Of a DNA stretch of 44,695 nt, positions 26,279 through 36,584 are shown piece after piece. The notes beneath the pieces were generated by a model. The model was not told the origin of the DNA and searched no databases. It worked only from the letters and a program-made list of their open reading frames with translations. The stretch's first letter is position 1; each line of letters starts with the position of its first letter. This DNA comes from Aquincola tertiaricarbonis (lineage in GTDB: Bacteria; Pseudomonadota; Gammaproteobacteria; Burkholderiales; Burkholderiaceae_C). The stretch spans positions 1-44,695 of the forward strand of contig NZ_JZUE01000034.1 in assembly GCF_000969605.1 (NCBI RefSeq), read 5' to 3'. The position numbers and the translations under genes are program-made.

Positions 26279-29200
26279 TCACCCGGGCTGCGAAGCCTCG
26301 GCCGCGTAGCGCGCCACCAGGGCCAGCAGCTGCTCTTCCGAGTAGGGCTTGCCCAGGTAGTGGTCCACGCCCAGCTCGGCCGCCACGTCGCGGTGCTTCT
26401 GGGCGATGCGCGAGGTGATCATCACCACCGGCAGGTCGCGCAGGCGCTCGTCGGCGCGCAGGTTGCGCACCAGGTCGAAGCCGTCCATGCGCGGCATCTC
26501 GATGTCGGTCAGCAGCACCGCGGGGCGCTCGCCGGCCAGCTTCTCCAGGCCTTCCAGCCCGTCCTTGGCCAGCGCCACGCGGTAGCCCTCGCGCTGCAGC
26601 AGCCGCTGCGTCACGCGGCGCACCGTCAGCGAATCGTCCACCACCAGCACCAGCGGCGCCAGCGGTGCGACGGGTGCCGCAGCCGAGGCGGCCGGCTGGC
26701 CGCCCTGCCCCGCCTCGCGTGCGGCGGCCTGGGCACCGTCGCCGTACAGGCTGGCCAGCGCCACCGGGTTGTAGATCAGCGTCGGCGCGCCGGAGGCCAG
26801 CAGCGTGACGCCCACCAGGCCCGGCAGCCGCGAGAGCTGCGCGCCCAGGTTCTTGACCACCACCTCGTGGTTGCCGACCACCTCGTCCACATGCAGCACC
26901 ACGCGCTGCTGCGCGCTGCGGATGACCACCAGCGCCTGCGTGCGTGACGCGTCCACGCCGCGCGGGCTGCCGTGCAGCAGGGCGCCCAGCCAGAAGAAGG
27001 GCAGCCCCTGGTCGCCGACCTGGCATTGCCCGCTGGCATAGGCCTGCGCCACCTCGGCAGCGGGCACGCGGCGCACCGCCTCCACCAGCGGCGAGGGCAC
27101 GGCCACCGTGAGGTCGCCGGCACGCAGCATCACCACCTGCGTCACCGCGGTGGTCAGCGGCAGCACCAGGCGGAAGCTGGTGCCCTGGCCCCAACTCGTC
27201 GCGGTCTCGATGCGGCCGCCCATGGCCACGACCTCGCTGCGCACCACGTCCATGCCCACGCCGCGGCCGGCCAGCTCGGTCACTTCGCGGGCGGTGGTCA
27301 GGCCGGGCGCGAACACCAGCTGCGCCAGCTCGCCATCGCTCACCGCCGCGTCAGGGCCGAGCAGCCCCAGCTCCATGCCGCGCTGGCGCAGGCCCAGCAG
27401 GTCGAGACCGCCGCCGTCGTCGCGCACCTCCACGCCCACCTCGTTGCCCGCATGGCTGAGCGAGACGGTGATGCGGCCCACCGGGTCCTTGCCCCGCTGC
27501 GCCCGCAGCTCGGCCGGCTCGATGCCGTGCACCACGCAGTTGCGCAGCAGGTGCTCGAAGGCACCCGTCATGCGGTCCAGCACGCCACGGTCCACCTCGA
27601 TGGCGCCGCCGACGATGTCCAGCCGCACCTGCTTGCCGGTCTCCTTGCTGGCCTGGCGCACCACGCGGTAGAGGCGATCGGCGATGCCCTCGAACTCCAC
27701 CATGCGGGTGCGCAGCAGGTCGTCCTGCAGGTCGCGCGTGAGGCGGCCCTGCGCGGCCAGCTCGTCCTCGGCGGTCTGCAGGCTGCGCTGCAGGCTGCGC
27801 TGTACCGTGGCCACGTCGTTGACCGACTCGGCCATCATCCGCGTGAGCTCCTGGAAGCGCGTGAAGCGGTCCATCTCCAGCGGATCGAAGCTCTGCGCGG
27901 CCTTGGCCGCCTCGATGCGCGAGCTGATCTGCGTCTCGGCCTGCAGCTCCAGGTCGCGCAGCTGGCGGCGCAGGCGCTCCAGGTTCTCGGTCAGGTCGCC
28001 CAGCGAATGCTTCATCGTCACCAGCTCGGTGTCGATGCGCGAGCGGGTGATCGACACCTCGCCGGCATGGTTGACCAGCCGGTCCAGCAGCGGCGCGCGC
28101 ACGCGCACCGGGGCCTGCTGTGCCGGCGCGGCCAATGGCGCCGCCGGCACGTCGGCCGGCTGGGCGGGCGCGGCGAAGCGCGACCAGTCGATGGCCGAAG
28201 GCTCGGGCTGCGGCTGTGCCTGCGGCGGCGCGGGCAACGTGAACAGCGGCTGGGGCGCCTGCATCGTCGGCAGCGGCTCCGGCGGCACGGGCTGCAGCGG
28301 CGGCAGCTCAGGCAGCGCCTGCTCGGGCGAGGCATCGATGGTGAAGCCGAAGCCGGTGTCCACCGCCGGTTCCGGCTCGCCGCGCTGCAGACCTTCGAAG
28401 GTGCTGTTCAGCGCATCGACACGGGCCTGCAGCGCCTCCACGTCGGCCGCGGCCACCAGCTCGCGTGCCAGCAGGTGCTCGATGGCGGTTTCCAGTCGGT
28501 GCGCCATCTCGCCCAGTCGCATGGCGCCGGCCAGGCGGGCACCGCCCTTGAGCGTGTGCAGCGTGCGCATGCAGGCCGATGCGCCAGCCGGGTCGTCGGG
28601 GCGCTGCGCCCAGTCGCGCAGGCGGGCGGCCAACTGCGGCAGCAGCTCCTGCGCCTCTTCCTCGAAGATGGGAAACAGCTCGGCATCCACCGCGTCGACG
28701 GCGTCGATGCTGTCCTCGTCGTCCAGCGCCAGCGCGCCGGCACGCGGTGCCTCGAAGACCGGCTCGGGGGCCAGCGGCTTGACCTCGACACCGGGCAGCG
28801 CGTCGGCGATCGGGATGAGGTTGGGCTGAGGCTCGGGCTCCGGCTCCGGCTCGGGCTCCGGCTCGGGCTCGGGCTCGGGCTCGGGCGCTGCGGCCGCGTC
28901 GGCGGCCAGGTGGTGCCAGTCGCTGCCGTCGTCCAGACGGCCAGGCAGCGTGCCGCTGCCGGTGTCCAGCACCTGCTCCGCGGCCAGCGGGGCGGCGGCT
29001 TCGGCCAGCTGCCGCTCGCAGGCCTGCAGCCGCTGGATCAGCTCCGGCGACGGGCTGCGCAGGAAGCCGGCGGCGAACTGGTGCAGCAGATGACGGATCT
29101 CGTCGCTGACCTGGTTGAACAGCCGCGAGGTGGCGCCATCGCCCTGCCCCAGCGCCTGCGCATGGGCCAGCGTGTGTTCCAGCAGGCGCGCCAGCTGGGA

Positions 29201-32200
29201 CAGCTCGGCAAAGCCCACCGTGGCCGAATTGCCGGCCAGCGAATGCGCCAGCGAGACCGCCGTCTCGCCCACCGGGCGGTGCAGCTCCAGCGCCCATTCG
29301 GCCAGCTCGATGCCCAGGCGGCGCGACTGCTCGTCGGCCTCGGCCAGGAAGATGTTGAACAGCGCCTGCGGCACCGCCAGGTCGCCGACCATCTTGTAGT
29401 CGTCGGCCGGCGGGGCCGCCGGCTGCGGCTCGGGCAGCGCATCGGCCTCGGGCGTGCCGAAGTCCAGCGCCAGCCAGTCGTCGGCCGGCACCGGCGGCAG
29501 GCCGGGCAGCGCCAGCGACGGCGGCGGCTCGGCGGCCGGCTCGGACAGCGGGGTGATGCTGAAGTCGGGCCAGGCATCCACCAGGGTGGACACCTCGGGC
29601 TCGGGCAGTGGTTCCACTGCAGGCTCGGCCACCGGAGCGTCGGGCTGCGCGAGCGGCTCCGGCTCGCCGGGCAGGTCCAGGTCGGGCAACAACGCCATCG
29701 GCGAAGTCATCAGCGGCTGCAGCTCTGGGGCGCGTGCGGCCTGCGTCGGGTCCGGCAGGTCGAAGCCGAAGTCCAGGTCCAGCGCATCCGCCGACGGCAG
29801 GTCGGGCACCGCGGCCAGCAGCGGTGCGGTGTCGGCCAGCGGCGGCGTGGCAGGCTCCGGCAGCACCAGCGGCGGGGTGCGGTCCACCGGCTCGGTGAGC
29901 ACGGCTTCCAGCGCGCCGTATTCCGACTGGCCGCCCGCATCCACCAGGGGCACCGGGCCGGTGATCGGCTCGGGCAGCTCGCCGGGCTGGCTGTCGGCCA
30001 GGCCGTCGTCGGTGGCAGCGGCCACCGAGGGCAGGAACAGCGGCTCGCGCCGGCCCTGCAGCCGCAGCGCGTCGGCCACCTGCTGCACCGGCTGCGGCGC
30101 ATGGCCGCCGGCGCGGCCCTCGGCCAGCGCCTGCACCCAGTCGGCCAGGTAGTCCAGCAGCTCGGCGGTGACGGCCAGCAGGTCGTCGTCGGCCGGCAGG
30201 TGGCTGGCCAGGCGGGCGTTGTAGAGCTGTTCGGCGGCCCAGGCGGCCTCGCCGAACGCGTTCAGGCCGACCATGCGACCACTGCCCTTGAGCGTGTGGA
30301 AGGCCCGGCGCAGCACCGTCATGCGGCCGAGGTCGTCGCGGTGCAGCGTCAGGCCCTGCAGCGCGGCGGCGGCCGCCTCGAACACCTCGCGCGCCTCTTC
30401 CAGGAAGACCTCGCGCATCTCGGCGTCGTCGTCGCCGAAGCCTTCGGTGACGGGCAGCGCAGCGGCCGGCACGGGCGCCGGCTCGGGCTCGGGTTGCGGC
30501 GCAAGCGACGGCAGCTCGGGCAGGTCCAGGTCGAGCGTGGCGGCGGGCTCGGGCGACGTCGGCGCGGGGGCCTGCAGCGCCGGCAGCGGCGCATCGGCCG
30601 GCTCGGCCGGCCAGTCCAGCGTCAGATCGGGCAATGCGGCCGGCTCGGCGGGCACGGGCTGCGGCGGCTGCGCGGTGGCGGGCTCCGGCGCCCAGGGCAC
30701 GGCGGGCTCCAGCACCGGCGGCGGTGGCACCACCGTGGCCTCGGGCTCGGTCGGGGTCGGTGCTGCGACCTCGTCGGACATGGCCGCCACGGCCGGGGCC
30801 GCCATGCGGTGCGCCGCGCCGCTGCCCACGTTGGAGCGCAGCAGGCCGCTGTCGGCATCGAAGCTGAACAGCGACTTGGCCACCTGCGGCTGCACGCTCA
30901 GCATGTCGATCAGGAAGCCCAGCATGCCGAGGTTGGCGGCCAGGCGGTCGAAGCGCTGCACGTCGGCACCGGCATCGCCGCCGGCATGCAGCAGCGCATC
31001 GACGTCGTCGCGCATGCGCAGCACGGCCTGGCTGGCATGGTCGAAGCCCAGCACCGACAGCACGCCACGCATCGCCTGCAGCTGGCCGGGCACCGGCATC
31101 AGCGGCTCCACCGCCTGCGGCGTGCGGAAGTACAGGTCGATCTGCTTTTCACTCTCGGCCAGCGAGGCACGCAGTTCCTGCACCACGCTGCCCATGGTCT
31201 GCCGGTCGGACACCCGCCGGTACAGCGATTCCATCCAGCCTTCCAGCGGCTGCGCGGCTGCGCCGCCGCGGGCGGCGTCGATGCGCTCGGCCAGCCGCTG
31301 CACGCGCTGGATCTCGTCGGGGCGGTCGAAATCCGCGTCCTCCAGCGAGGCGTCCACGTACAGCACGCTGGTCGCCACCTCCATCGCCAGCCCGGCCGGC
31401 GGCGCCTGGCCGCTGTCGGCGGTGCCGGCCACGGCGTCGTGCAGCGCAGCGGCCAGGCGCTCGCCGCCCGGAAACAGGCGGCGCAGCGATTCCCCCACCA
31501 GCGCGAACAGTTCGCCGATGCCGTTGAGCCGGTGCAGTTCACCGCCTGCCACGGCCGACCAGGCATCCCGCGCCACCGCCACGCGCTTGCGCGCCTGCGA
31601 CACCCAGGCGGGATCGAAGCGGCCCAGCCGGCTGGTCTCGTAGTCCACCGCCGGCAGCACCGGCAGGCCCCAGGCCTCGCGCACCGCGGCCAGCCGCGGC
31701 GCGGCCGTGCCTTCGGCGGCCGGCAGGGCCTGCGCGCAGAAGAACAGCAGGTCGTGCGCCAGCCGCTGGGTGGCCGGGCTGGCGGCCAGCGCGTGGGCAT
31801 CCCGCTCGCCGGCACGCAGCTGCGCCATCAGCCGGGCGGCGATGCGCTTGGTGTGCATGTCGGTGCGCAGCAGCCGCGCGGCCTGTGCCTCGAAGAAGGC
31901 GCCGGCCAGCTTCCACAGCGTGGCCGCATGCTGGTGGCGGGTGCCGGCGCCCAGGCCGGCGAACAGGTCGCTCAGCTGCCGGGCGGCCGGGCCGTCGGGC
32001 TGGCGCATCATGGCCAGCGTCTGGGTTTCCACCGCGGCGCGGGCATCGGCATCCAGCGGCCGCGGCTCGGCGGCGGCGTCGGCCGGCATTTCGCGCCAGC
32101 GCCATTCCACCGGCCACAGGTCGGCCGGGTGCGCCCGCTCGGCGCCAGCCAGTTCCTGCACCGCGCGGTACTGCGGAAACAGCAGCAGCGGCGACACCGG

Positions 32201-32581
32201 CTTGCCGGCCAGCAGCCGCTGCAGGTAGTCCAGCAGCGCGAAGGAAGCGAACTCGATGGTGTCCACCGCCGCGGCGTTCAGCTTGCGCTGGCCCACCTGC
32301 TGCGCCAGCGCCTGCTCCGCCGCGCGCAACAGCACGGCGGCCGACGGCAGGCCGATCAGCTCCAGCGCGCCGGTGCCCTGGTGGAATGCCTGTTGCGCCT
32401 GGCGCAGCAGGGCCGGGTCGCCGCCAGCGGCGTCGGTGCCGGCGTCGGCCTCCTTCAGGTGGCGGCGCAGCGACTTGTGCGCCAGCTCCAGCGAACGCCG
32501 CAGTTCTTCATGCACCCAGGACAGCGCGGTGAGGTCTTCGGTGTGGTCGCGCGACAGGTGCGCAGGCATGGCAGCGGACAT
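26279..32581 (-). CDS. chpA: Pilus chemosensory hybrid kinase ChpA/PilL (multi-Hpt CheA)
   Basis: CheA-type kinase of 2100 residues controlling type IV pilus function. Domains in order: an N-terminal FimL-like region with a degenerate Hpt helix (FHQGTGALELIG); canonical Hpt domains with RAFHTLKGSGRMVG (about residue 764), SLAHSLAGNSATVG (about 1112) and RTLHTLKGGARLAG (about 1341); CheA dimerisation region; HATPase with NCVVHG (about 1682) and RGVGMDVVRSEV; CheW-like domain; and a C-terminal receiver with VVDDS, LLTDIEMPRMDG and LGKPYSE (about 1977-2100). Acidic Pro/Glu/Ala-rich linkers separate the Hpt domains. It is the last gene of the cluster, 19 nt after pilJ. An ATG at 32569 is a second possible start. 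P. aeruginosa ChpA is larger, with more phosphotransfer domains. Confidence 0.95.
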   Translation of the reverse strand: MSAAMPAHLSRDHTEDLTALSWVHEELRRSLELAHKSLRRHLKEADAGTDAAGGDPALLRQAQQAFHQGTGALELIGLPSAAVLLRAAEQALAQQVGQRKLNAAAVDTIEFASFALLDYLQRLLAGKPVSPLLLFPQYRAVQELAGAERAHPADLWPVEWRWREMPADAAAEPRPLDADARAAVETQTLAMMRQPDGPAARQLSDLFAGLGAGTRHQHAATLWKLAGAFFEAQAARLLRTDMHTKRIAARLMAQLRAGERDAHALAASPATQRLAHDLLFFCAQALPAAEGTAAPRLAAVREAWGLPVLPAVDYETSRLGRFDPAWVSQARKRVAVARDAWSAVAGGELHRLNGIGELFALVGESLRRLFPGGERLAAALHDAVAGTADSGQAPPAGLAMEVATSVLYVDASLEDADFDRPDEIQRVQRLAERIDAARGGAAAQPLEGWMESLYRRVSDRQTMGSVVQELRASLAESEKQIDLYFRTPQAVEPLMPVPGQLQAMRGVLSVLGFDHASQAVLRMRDDVDALLHAGGDAGADVQRFDRLAANLGMLGFLIDMLSVQPQVAKSLFSFDADSGLLRSNVGSGAAHRMAAPAVAAMSDEVAAPTPTEPEATVVPPPPVLEPAVPWAPEPATAQPPQPVPAEPAALPDLTLDWPAEPADAPLPALQAPAPTSPEPAATLDLDLPELPSLAPQPEPEPAPVPAAALPVTEGFGDDDAEMREVFLEEAREVFEAAAAALQGLTLHRDDLGRMTVLRRAFHTLKGSGRMVGLNAFGEAAWAAEQLYNARLASHLPADDDLLAVTAELLDYLADWVQALAEGRAGGHAPQPVQQVADALRLQGRREPLFLPSVAAATDDGLADSQPGELPEPITGPVPLVDAGGQSEYGALEAVLTEPVDRTPPLVLPEPATPPLADTAPLLAAVPDLPSADALDLDFGFDLPDPTQAARAPELQPLMTSPMALLPDLDLPGEPEPLAQPDAPVAEPAVEPLPEPEVSTLVDAWPDFSITPLSEPAAEPPPSLALPGLPPVPADDWLALDFGTPEADALPEPQPAAPPADDYKMVGDLAVPQALFNIFLAEADEQSRRLGIELAEWALELHRPVGETAVSLAHSLAGNSATVGFAELSQLARLLEHTLAHAQALGQGDGATSRLFNQVSDEIRHLLHQFAAGFLRSPSPELIQRLQACERQLAEAAAPLAAEQVLDTGSGTLPGRLDDGSDWHHLAADAAAAPEPEPEPEPEPEPEPEPEPQPNLIPIADALPGVEVKPLAPEPVFEAPRAGALALDDEDSIDAVDAVDAELFPIFEEEAQELLPQLAARLRDWAQRPDDPAGASACMRTLHTLKGGARLAGAMRLGEMAHRLETAIEHLLARELVAAADVEALQARVDALNSTFEGLQRGEPEPAVDTGFGFTIDASPEQALPELPPLQPVPPEPLPTMQAPQPLFTLPAPPQAQPQPEPSAIDWSRFAAPAQPADVPAAPLAAPAQQAPVRVRAPLLDRLVNHAGEVSITRSRIDTELVTMKHSLGDLTENLERLRRQLRDLELQAETQISSRIEAAKAAQSFDPLEMDRFTRFQELTRMMAESVNDVATVQRSLQRSLQTAEDELAAQGRLTRDLQDDLLRTRMVEFEGIADRLYRVVRQASKETGKQVRLDIVGGAIEVDRGVLDRMTGAFEHLLRNCVVHGIEPAELRAQRGKDPVGRITVSLSHAGNEVGVEVRDDGGGLDLLGLRQRGMELGLLGPDAAVSDGELAQLVFAPGLTTAREVTELAGRGVGMDVVRSEVVAMGGRIETATSWGQGTSFRLVLPLTTAVTQVVMLRAGDLTVAVPSPLVEAVRRVPAAEVAQAYASGQCQVGDQGLPFFWLGALLHGSPRGVDASRTQALVVIRSAQQRVVLHVDEVVGNHEVVVKNLGAQLSRLPGLVGVTLLASGAPTLIYNPVALASLYGDGAQAAAREAGQGGQPAASAAAPVAPLAPLVLVVDDSLTVRRVTQRLLQREGYRVALAKDGLEGLEKLAGERPAVLLTDIEMPRMDGFDLVRNLRADERLRDLPVVMITSRIAQKHRDVAAELGVDHYLGKPYSEEQLLALVARYAAEASQPG
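28824..28883 (-). repeat. In-frame hexanucleotide tandem repeat coding Glu-Pro dipeptides in chpA
   Basis: Ten consecutive 6-bp units on the plus strand (GGCTCG or GGCTCC, the first GGCTGA) encode an alternating Glu-Pro/Gln-Pro linker near residues 1232-1252 of ChpA, just before the third canonical Hpt domain. Gain or loss of units would change linker length by two residues without a frameshift. (EP)n stretches tend to form stiff rods. Confidence 0.9.
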
Positions 32582-32600
32582 GGATTCGGCGCCCGCGGCG

Positions 32601-35087
32601 TCAGTTGATCTTGAACCGGGCCACGGACTGGCTCAGCTCCTCGGCGGTGCGCGACAGCTCGCGCACCATCTGCGAGGTGGAACGGGTGCCTTCGCCGGTC
32701 TGCTCGGTCACCGCGAAGATGTGCTGGATGTTGGCAGCCACCACGTTGGCGCCCTGCGCCTCGCTCAGCGCCTGGGCGGAGATCTCGGCGATCAGCTCGG
32801 CCAGGCGGCGGGTCACCCGCTCGATGTCGGCCAGCGCGGAGCCGGCGGCGTCGGACAGGCGGGTGCTTTCCACCACGCCCTGGGTGGATTGCTCCATCGC
32901 GGCCACCGCATCCTGGGTGTCGGTCTGGATGGTGCGCACCAGCGCGGCGATCTGCCGCGTGGCGTCGGCCGAGCGCTCGGCCAGCCGCTGCACTTCCTCG
33001 GCCACCACAGTGAAGCCGCGGCCCGCCTCGCCGGCCGAAGCGGCCTGGATCGCGGCGTTCAGCGCCAGCACGTTGGTCTGCTCGGTGATGTCGGAGATCA
33101 GCTCGGTGATCTCGCCGATCTCCTGCGAGCTTTCGCCCAGCCGCTTGATGCGCTTGGAGGTCTCCTGGATCTGGTCGCGCATGGTGTTCATGCCGCCGAT
33201 GGTGTCCTGCACCGCGGCGCGGCCCGATTCGGCCGCCGCCAGCGACTGGGCTGCGACCTCGGCGGTCTGCTGCGCCTGCGCCGACACCTCGTTGATGCGG
33301 CCGGCCATCTGCAGCACGGCCTCGCCGGTCTCGTGGATCTCGCGCAGCTGCTCGGTGGATGCGGCCAGCAGCTCGGTGGAGGTGTCCTCCACCTTCTGCG
33401 TGGTCTCGGTCAGGCGGCCGGCGGCGGCCTGCACCTGGGCCACCAGCGAGCGCAGTTCCTCCACCGTGTAGTTCACCGAGTCGGCAATGGCGCCGGTGAT
33501 GTCCTCCGTCACCGTGGCCTGCTGCGTCAGGTCGCCCTCGGCCACCAGCTGCAGCTCGTTCATCAGGCGCAGGATGGCGGCCTGGTTGGCATCGTTGACC
33601 CGCTTGGCCTGCTGCTCCTGGCGCTCGGCCTCGGCCCGCTGGGCCTGCGCCAGCCGGGCCTGTTCGCCCTGGTCGCGCACATACAGCCGCACGAAGCCGC
33701 CACCGCCGAGCAGCGCGAGCAGCAGCCCGCCGCCGATCAGCGGCAGCGCGGCGCCCAGGCCGGCGGCCGCGGCACCTTCGCTGACGCCGGGCAGCGCCTC
33801 CAGCGCCTGGCGCAGCGGCTCCACGTCGGCCACCACGGCGGCCTGGGCCTGGCGCGCGGCCAGCAACGCCGGCAGCCGCGGCAGCACCGCCTCGGCCTGC
33901 ACGCGCAGCGGCTCGTAGGCGGCCAGCAGCGTGGCGATGCGCTCGCGCAGCGCGGCATCGCGGGTGCCGGGCAAACCCAGTTCGGCATTGCCTTCCAGCA
34001 GCAGGTTGGCGGTGTCGCGCAGCGCCGGCAGATCCTTGCCCAGCAGCACCACCGCTTCGGGGCCCAGGCCTTCGGGCGTGGCGTATTCGCCGGCACTGCG
34101 GCCCAGGCGCTGGGTGAGCATCGGCAGCTGGCTGGCCACTGCCAGCTCGGCAGCCGAGGCACCGGCCTGCACCTTGCCGCTGACCACCGCCTGCGCGGCT
34201 TCCAGCAGCTGGCCCGACTGGCGCGCCACGCGGCGCAGCGCCTGGCCGGCCTGCTGCAAGCCTTCCTGCTGCGACAGCACGCTGCCGGTGTTCTGAACGA
34301 TGCGCTCGGCCAGCGGCAGCACCGTGGCCGCCTGCTCGGCCGACAGCGGCTGGGCCAGCCTGCGCACGGTGGTGCCCAGCTGGTCGCGGCTGGCTTCGGC
34401 GGCGGCGAAGGCATCGGCCTGGCCGGCCACCGCCAGCGGCAGCACCCGCGCCAGGCGTTGCGAATGCGCCAGCGCCTGGCCCACCGCGTTGAGCTGCTGG
34501 CTGCCGCGGCTGGCCGACCCCAGCGCCAGCACCACGCCCACGATCAGCATCAGCAGGCCCCCCAGCATCAGCAGCGCCAGCATGTTCCGCTGGCGCGACA
34601 CCGGCCAGCGGCCGATCAGCGGCAGGCCGCTGCCGGCATCGCCGGCCGCGGGCGCGGGCACCGGTTCGTTGAAGCGGCTTTCCAGGTCGTCGTCCGCGAG
34701 CTCGGACGGCCGGCTCTCGGCGATCAGCGACGCCGGGCCGGCCACGGGAGCAGGCGCCGGCGCGGGCCGCGCGGCCGGGGCCGACGCGGTGCTGGCCACC
34801 GGCGCGCGCGGCGCGACGACCGGGCCGGCCGAGACCGGCGGCGCCAGCCCGGCGCCGGTGCGCGGAAAGTTGGTGGCGGTGGCCGCGAACGGCTCGTCGT
34901 CGTCCAGCGGCGCGGGCCGCGTGGGCAGCGGCGTGGCCGGGTACGGCGCGCCGATGTCCATGTCCAGGTCGATGTCGGGCGCCTCCGGCGTGGGCCGGCC
35001 GAAGTCCTCGCCCACCTGGGTCACCGGGCCTGCCGGGTCTGCCGCCTGTCCATCGCCCTTGGTCTTGTACTGATCGAGAAAACTCAT
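32601..35087 (-). CDS. pilJ: Methyl-accepting chemotaxis protein PilJ
   Basis: Chemoreceptor of the pilus Chp system, 828 residues. A long cytoplasmic N-terminus (about 165 residues, rich in Pro, Ala and Asp) precedes TM1 (about 166-187). A periplasmic region of roughly 260 residues with repeated helical segments follows, then TM2 (about 448-472), HAMP, and the signalling domain with [20 protein letters not shown] and [20 protein letters not shown]. It ends [12 protein letters not shown] without a methylesterase-tethering pentapeptide. Start [10 protein letters not shown] at 35087. It lies between pilI and chpA in the same orientation. Confidence 0.95.
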   Translation of the reverse strand: MSFLDQYKTKGDGQAADPAGPVTQVGEDFGRPTPEAPDIDLDMDIGAPYPATPLPTRPAPLDDDEPFAATATNFPRTGAGLAPPVSAGPVVAPRAPVASTASAPAARPAPAPAPVAGPASLIAESRPSELADDDLESRFNEPVPAPAAGDAGSGLPLIGRWPVSRQRNMLALLMLGGLLMLIVGVVLALGSASRGSQQLNAVGQALAHSQRLARVLPLAVAGQADAFAAAEASRDQLGTTVRRLAQPLSAEQAATVLPLAERIVQNTGSVLSQQEGLQQAGQALRRVARQSGQLLEAAQAVVSGKVQAGASAAELAVASQLPMLTQRLGRSAGEYATPEGLGPEAVVLLGKDLPALRDTANLLLEGNAELGLPGTRDAALRERIATLLAAYEPLRVQAEAVLPRLPALLAARQAQAAVVADVEPLRQALEALPGVSEGAAAAGLGAALPLIGGGLLLALLGGGGFVRLYVRDQGEQARLAQAQRAEAERQEQQAKRVNDANQAAILRLMNELQLVAEGDLTQQATVTEDITGAIADSVNYTVEELRSLVAQVQAAAGRLTETTQKVEDTSTELLAASTEQLREIHETGEAVLQMAGRINEVSAQAQQTAEVAAQSLAAAESGRAAVQDTIGGMNTMRDQIQETSKRIKRLGESSQEIGEITELISDITEQTNVLALNAAIQAASAGEAGRGFTVVAEEVQRLAERSADATRQIAALVRTIQTDTQDAVAAMEQSTQGVVESTRLSDAAGSALADIERVTRRLAELIAEISAQALSEAQGANVVAANIQHIFAVTEQTGEGTRSTSQMVRELSRTAEELSQSVARFKIN

Positions 35088-35122
35088 TGCTTCACCCCGG
35101 GGCTGACTCGTGTGCTCGGGCG

Positions 35123-35671
35123 CTACTGGCCCGCGATGGCAAGGAACTGAGGATCGTCGGCCAGGGCCGACAGCAGGATCTCCTGCCAGGCGCGCCCTTC
35201 GGCGTCCCGGAAGCGTGCGCCGGCGAAGGCCGGGCGGACGGGCCCCTGGGCTTCATCGGCAGCGGCGCTCTCGCGCTTGAGCTGGCTCTCGTTGCGCAGG
35301 CCGGCCAGGCGCTCCACCAGCAGCGCGCAGTTCAGGCCGCCGGCCGCGTTCAGCGCCACCAGCCGGGCCGGGTCGCGCGTGCCCTCGCGGGCGGTCTCGG
35401 TGCGGCCCAGGCCCAGGAAGGCGGCCAGGTCGACCACGCCATGCAGGCCGCCGCGCAGGTTGGCCACGCCGACGAACCAGGGCTTGGCATGCGGCACCGG
35501 CAGCAGCGTGGCCAGCGGGAAAATCTCGCCCGCCTGCTGCAGCGGGAACAGCAGCCCATGGCCGTGGCACTCCACCGCCAGCCAGGACGCCACCTGCTGC
35601 TGCGTGCGGGCCGCCTGCAGGCGATCGGCCAGGCGGGCATGCAGTTCGCGCAGGGCTTCGCGGTTGGCCAT
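35123..35671 (-). CDS. pilI: CheW-like adaptor PilI
   Basis: 182-residue CheW-domain protein that should couple PilJ to ChpA. It begins [18 protein letters not shown], followed by the CheW fold: [40 protein letters not shown] (the receptor-binding loop), and [22 protein letters not shown]. It follows pilH by 21 nt and precedes pilJ by 35 nt. No second adaptor (ChpC) is seen here. Confidence 0.93.
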   Translation of the reverse strand: MANREALRELHARLADRLQAARTQQQVASWLAVECHGHGLLFPLQQAGEIFPLATLLPVPHAKPWFVGVANLRGGLHGVVDLAAFLGLGRTETAREGTRDPARLVALNAAGGLNCALLVERLAGLRNESQLKRESAAADEAQGPVRPAFAGARFRDAEGRAWQEILLSALADDPQFLAIAGQ

Positions 35672-35692
35672 CGTGTGCGGTGCGCGCTCGGG

Positions 35693-36058
35693 CTAGTCGA
35701 AGGCGCGGATCTTGGCGATCAGCTCGTCCGCATCCACCGGCTTGACGACGTAGTCGCGTGCACCCTGGCGCAGGCCCCAGACCTTGTCGGTCTCCTGGTT
35801 CTTGCTGGTGCACATGATGACCGGCACGCCGGAAAAGCGCGGGTCGCGGGTGATCGAGCGGGTGAGCTGGAAGCCGTTCTGGCCCGGCATCACGACGTCC
35901 ATCAGGATCAGGTCGGGCAGGTCCTCGCCCAGGCGGCGCAGCGCCTCGTCGCCGTTCTCGGCCGTGCGCACCGCATAGCCGCGGCGGCCCAGCAGGTCCG
36001 ACAGGTGGTACAGCTCGGTCTTGGAGTCGTCCACCACCAGGATCTTGCGGATCGTCAT
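35693..36058 (-). CDS. pilH: Response regulator PilH
   Basis: Single-domain CheY-like receiver of 121 residues: acidic pocket VVDDSKTE, phosphoacceptor Asp in LILMDVVMPGQNGF (about residue 52), Thr/Ser switch VIMCTSKN, and Lys in VVKPVDADEL. In the Chp system PilH opposes or dampens PilG signalling. The start has AGGAA 6 nt before the ATG. It lies between pilG and pilI. Confidence 0.94.
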   Translation of the reverse strand: MTIRKILVVDDSKTELYHLSDLLGRRGYAVRTAENGDEALRRLGEDLPDLILMDVVMPGQNGFQLTRSITRDPRFSGVPVIMCTSKNQETDKVWGLRQGARDYVVKPVDADELIAKIRAFD

Positions 36059-36085
36059 GTCGTTGTTCCTTGGCCGGGCGGGGCG

Positions 36086-36502
36086 TCAGGCGGGGCGCCG
36101 GTGCTGCGCCACGGCGCGCAGCAGCTGTTCCTTGGTGAACGGCTTGGTCAGGTAGTCCTCCGAGCCCACCATGCGGCCGCGGGCCTTGTCGAACAGCCCG
36201 TCCTTGGACGACAGCATGATCACCGGCACATGGGCGAAGCGGGGGTTGCGCTTGATGATGGCGCAGGTCTGGTAGCCGTCCAGCCGCGGCATCAGGATGT
36301 CGCAGAAGATCAGCTCGGGCTCATGGTCGTTGACCTTGGCCAGCGCATCGAAGCCGTCCTCGGCCAGCACCACCTCGTGTCCGCCCTGGCGCAGGAAGAT
36401 CTCTGCGCTGCGGCGGATGGTGTTGCTGTCGTCGATCACGAGCACCTTGGCCGCCGTGGGCGGCGCAGCGGTCTCGGACAGGGTGGGAAACGGGTCGCTC
36501 AC
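36086..36502 (-). CDS. pilG: Response regulator PilG
   Basis: Single-domain receiver of 138 residues: VLVIDDSNTIRRSAEIFLRQ (about residues 20-39), Asp in LIFCDILMPRLDGYQ, Ser switch VIMLSSKDG, Lys in LTKPFTKEQLL. PilG is the output regulator that promotes pilus extension and cAMP signalling in Pseudomonas. Start choice: GTG at 36502 has GGAGAT with a 6-nt spacer in front of it, whereas the other in-frame candidate, GTG at 36523, has no such site, so 36502 is preferred. Confidence 0.93.
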   Translation of the reverse strand: MSDPFPTLSETAAPPTAAKVLVIDDSNTIRRSAEIFLRQGGHEVVLAEDGFDALAKVNDHEPELIFCDILMPRLDGYQTCAIIKRNPRFAHVPVIMLSSKDGLFDKARGRMVGSEDYLTKPFTKEQLLRAVAQHRRPA

Positions 36503-36584
36503 GGGCGAATCTCCTTCACGCACGCCGGCGCCGATGCTGCGGCGGGGCGGGCAGACTGCAAGGCCGCCCTCCTGGGCCGGTCCG

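Noticed and set aside
26972-32608. An open frame of 1878 codons on the plus strand, antisense to chpA
   Set aside because: It mirrors chpA codons in a GC-rich genome, where stop codons are rare in antisense frames. The product is low-complexity His/Arg/Gln/Gly with no domain.
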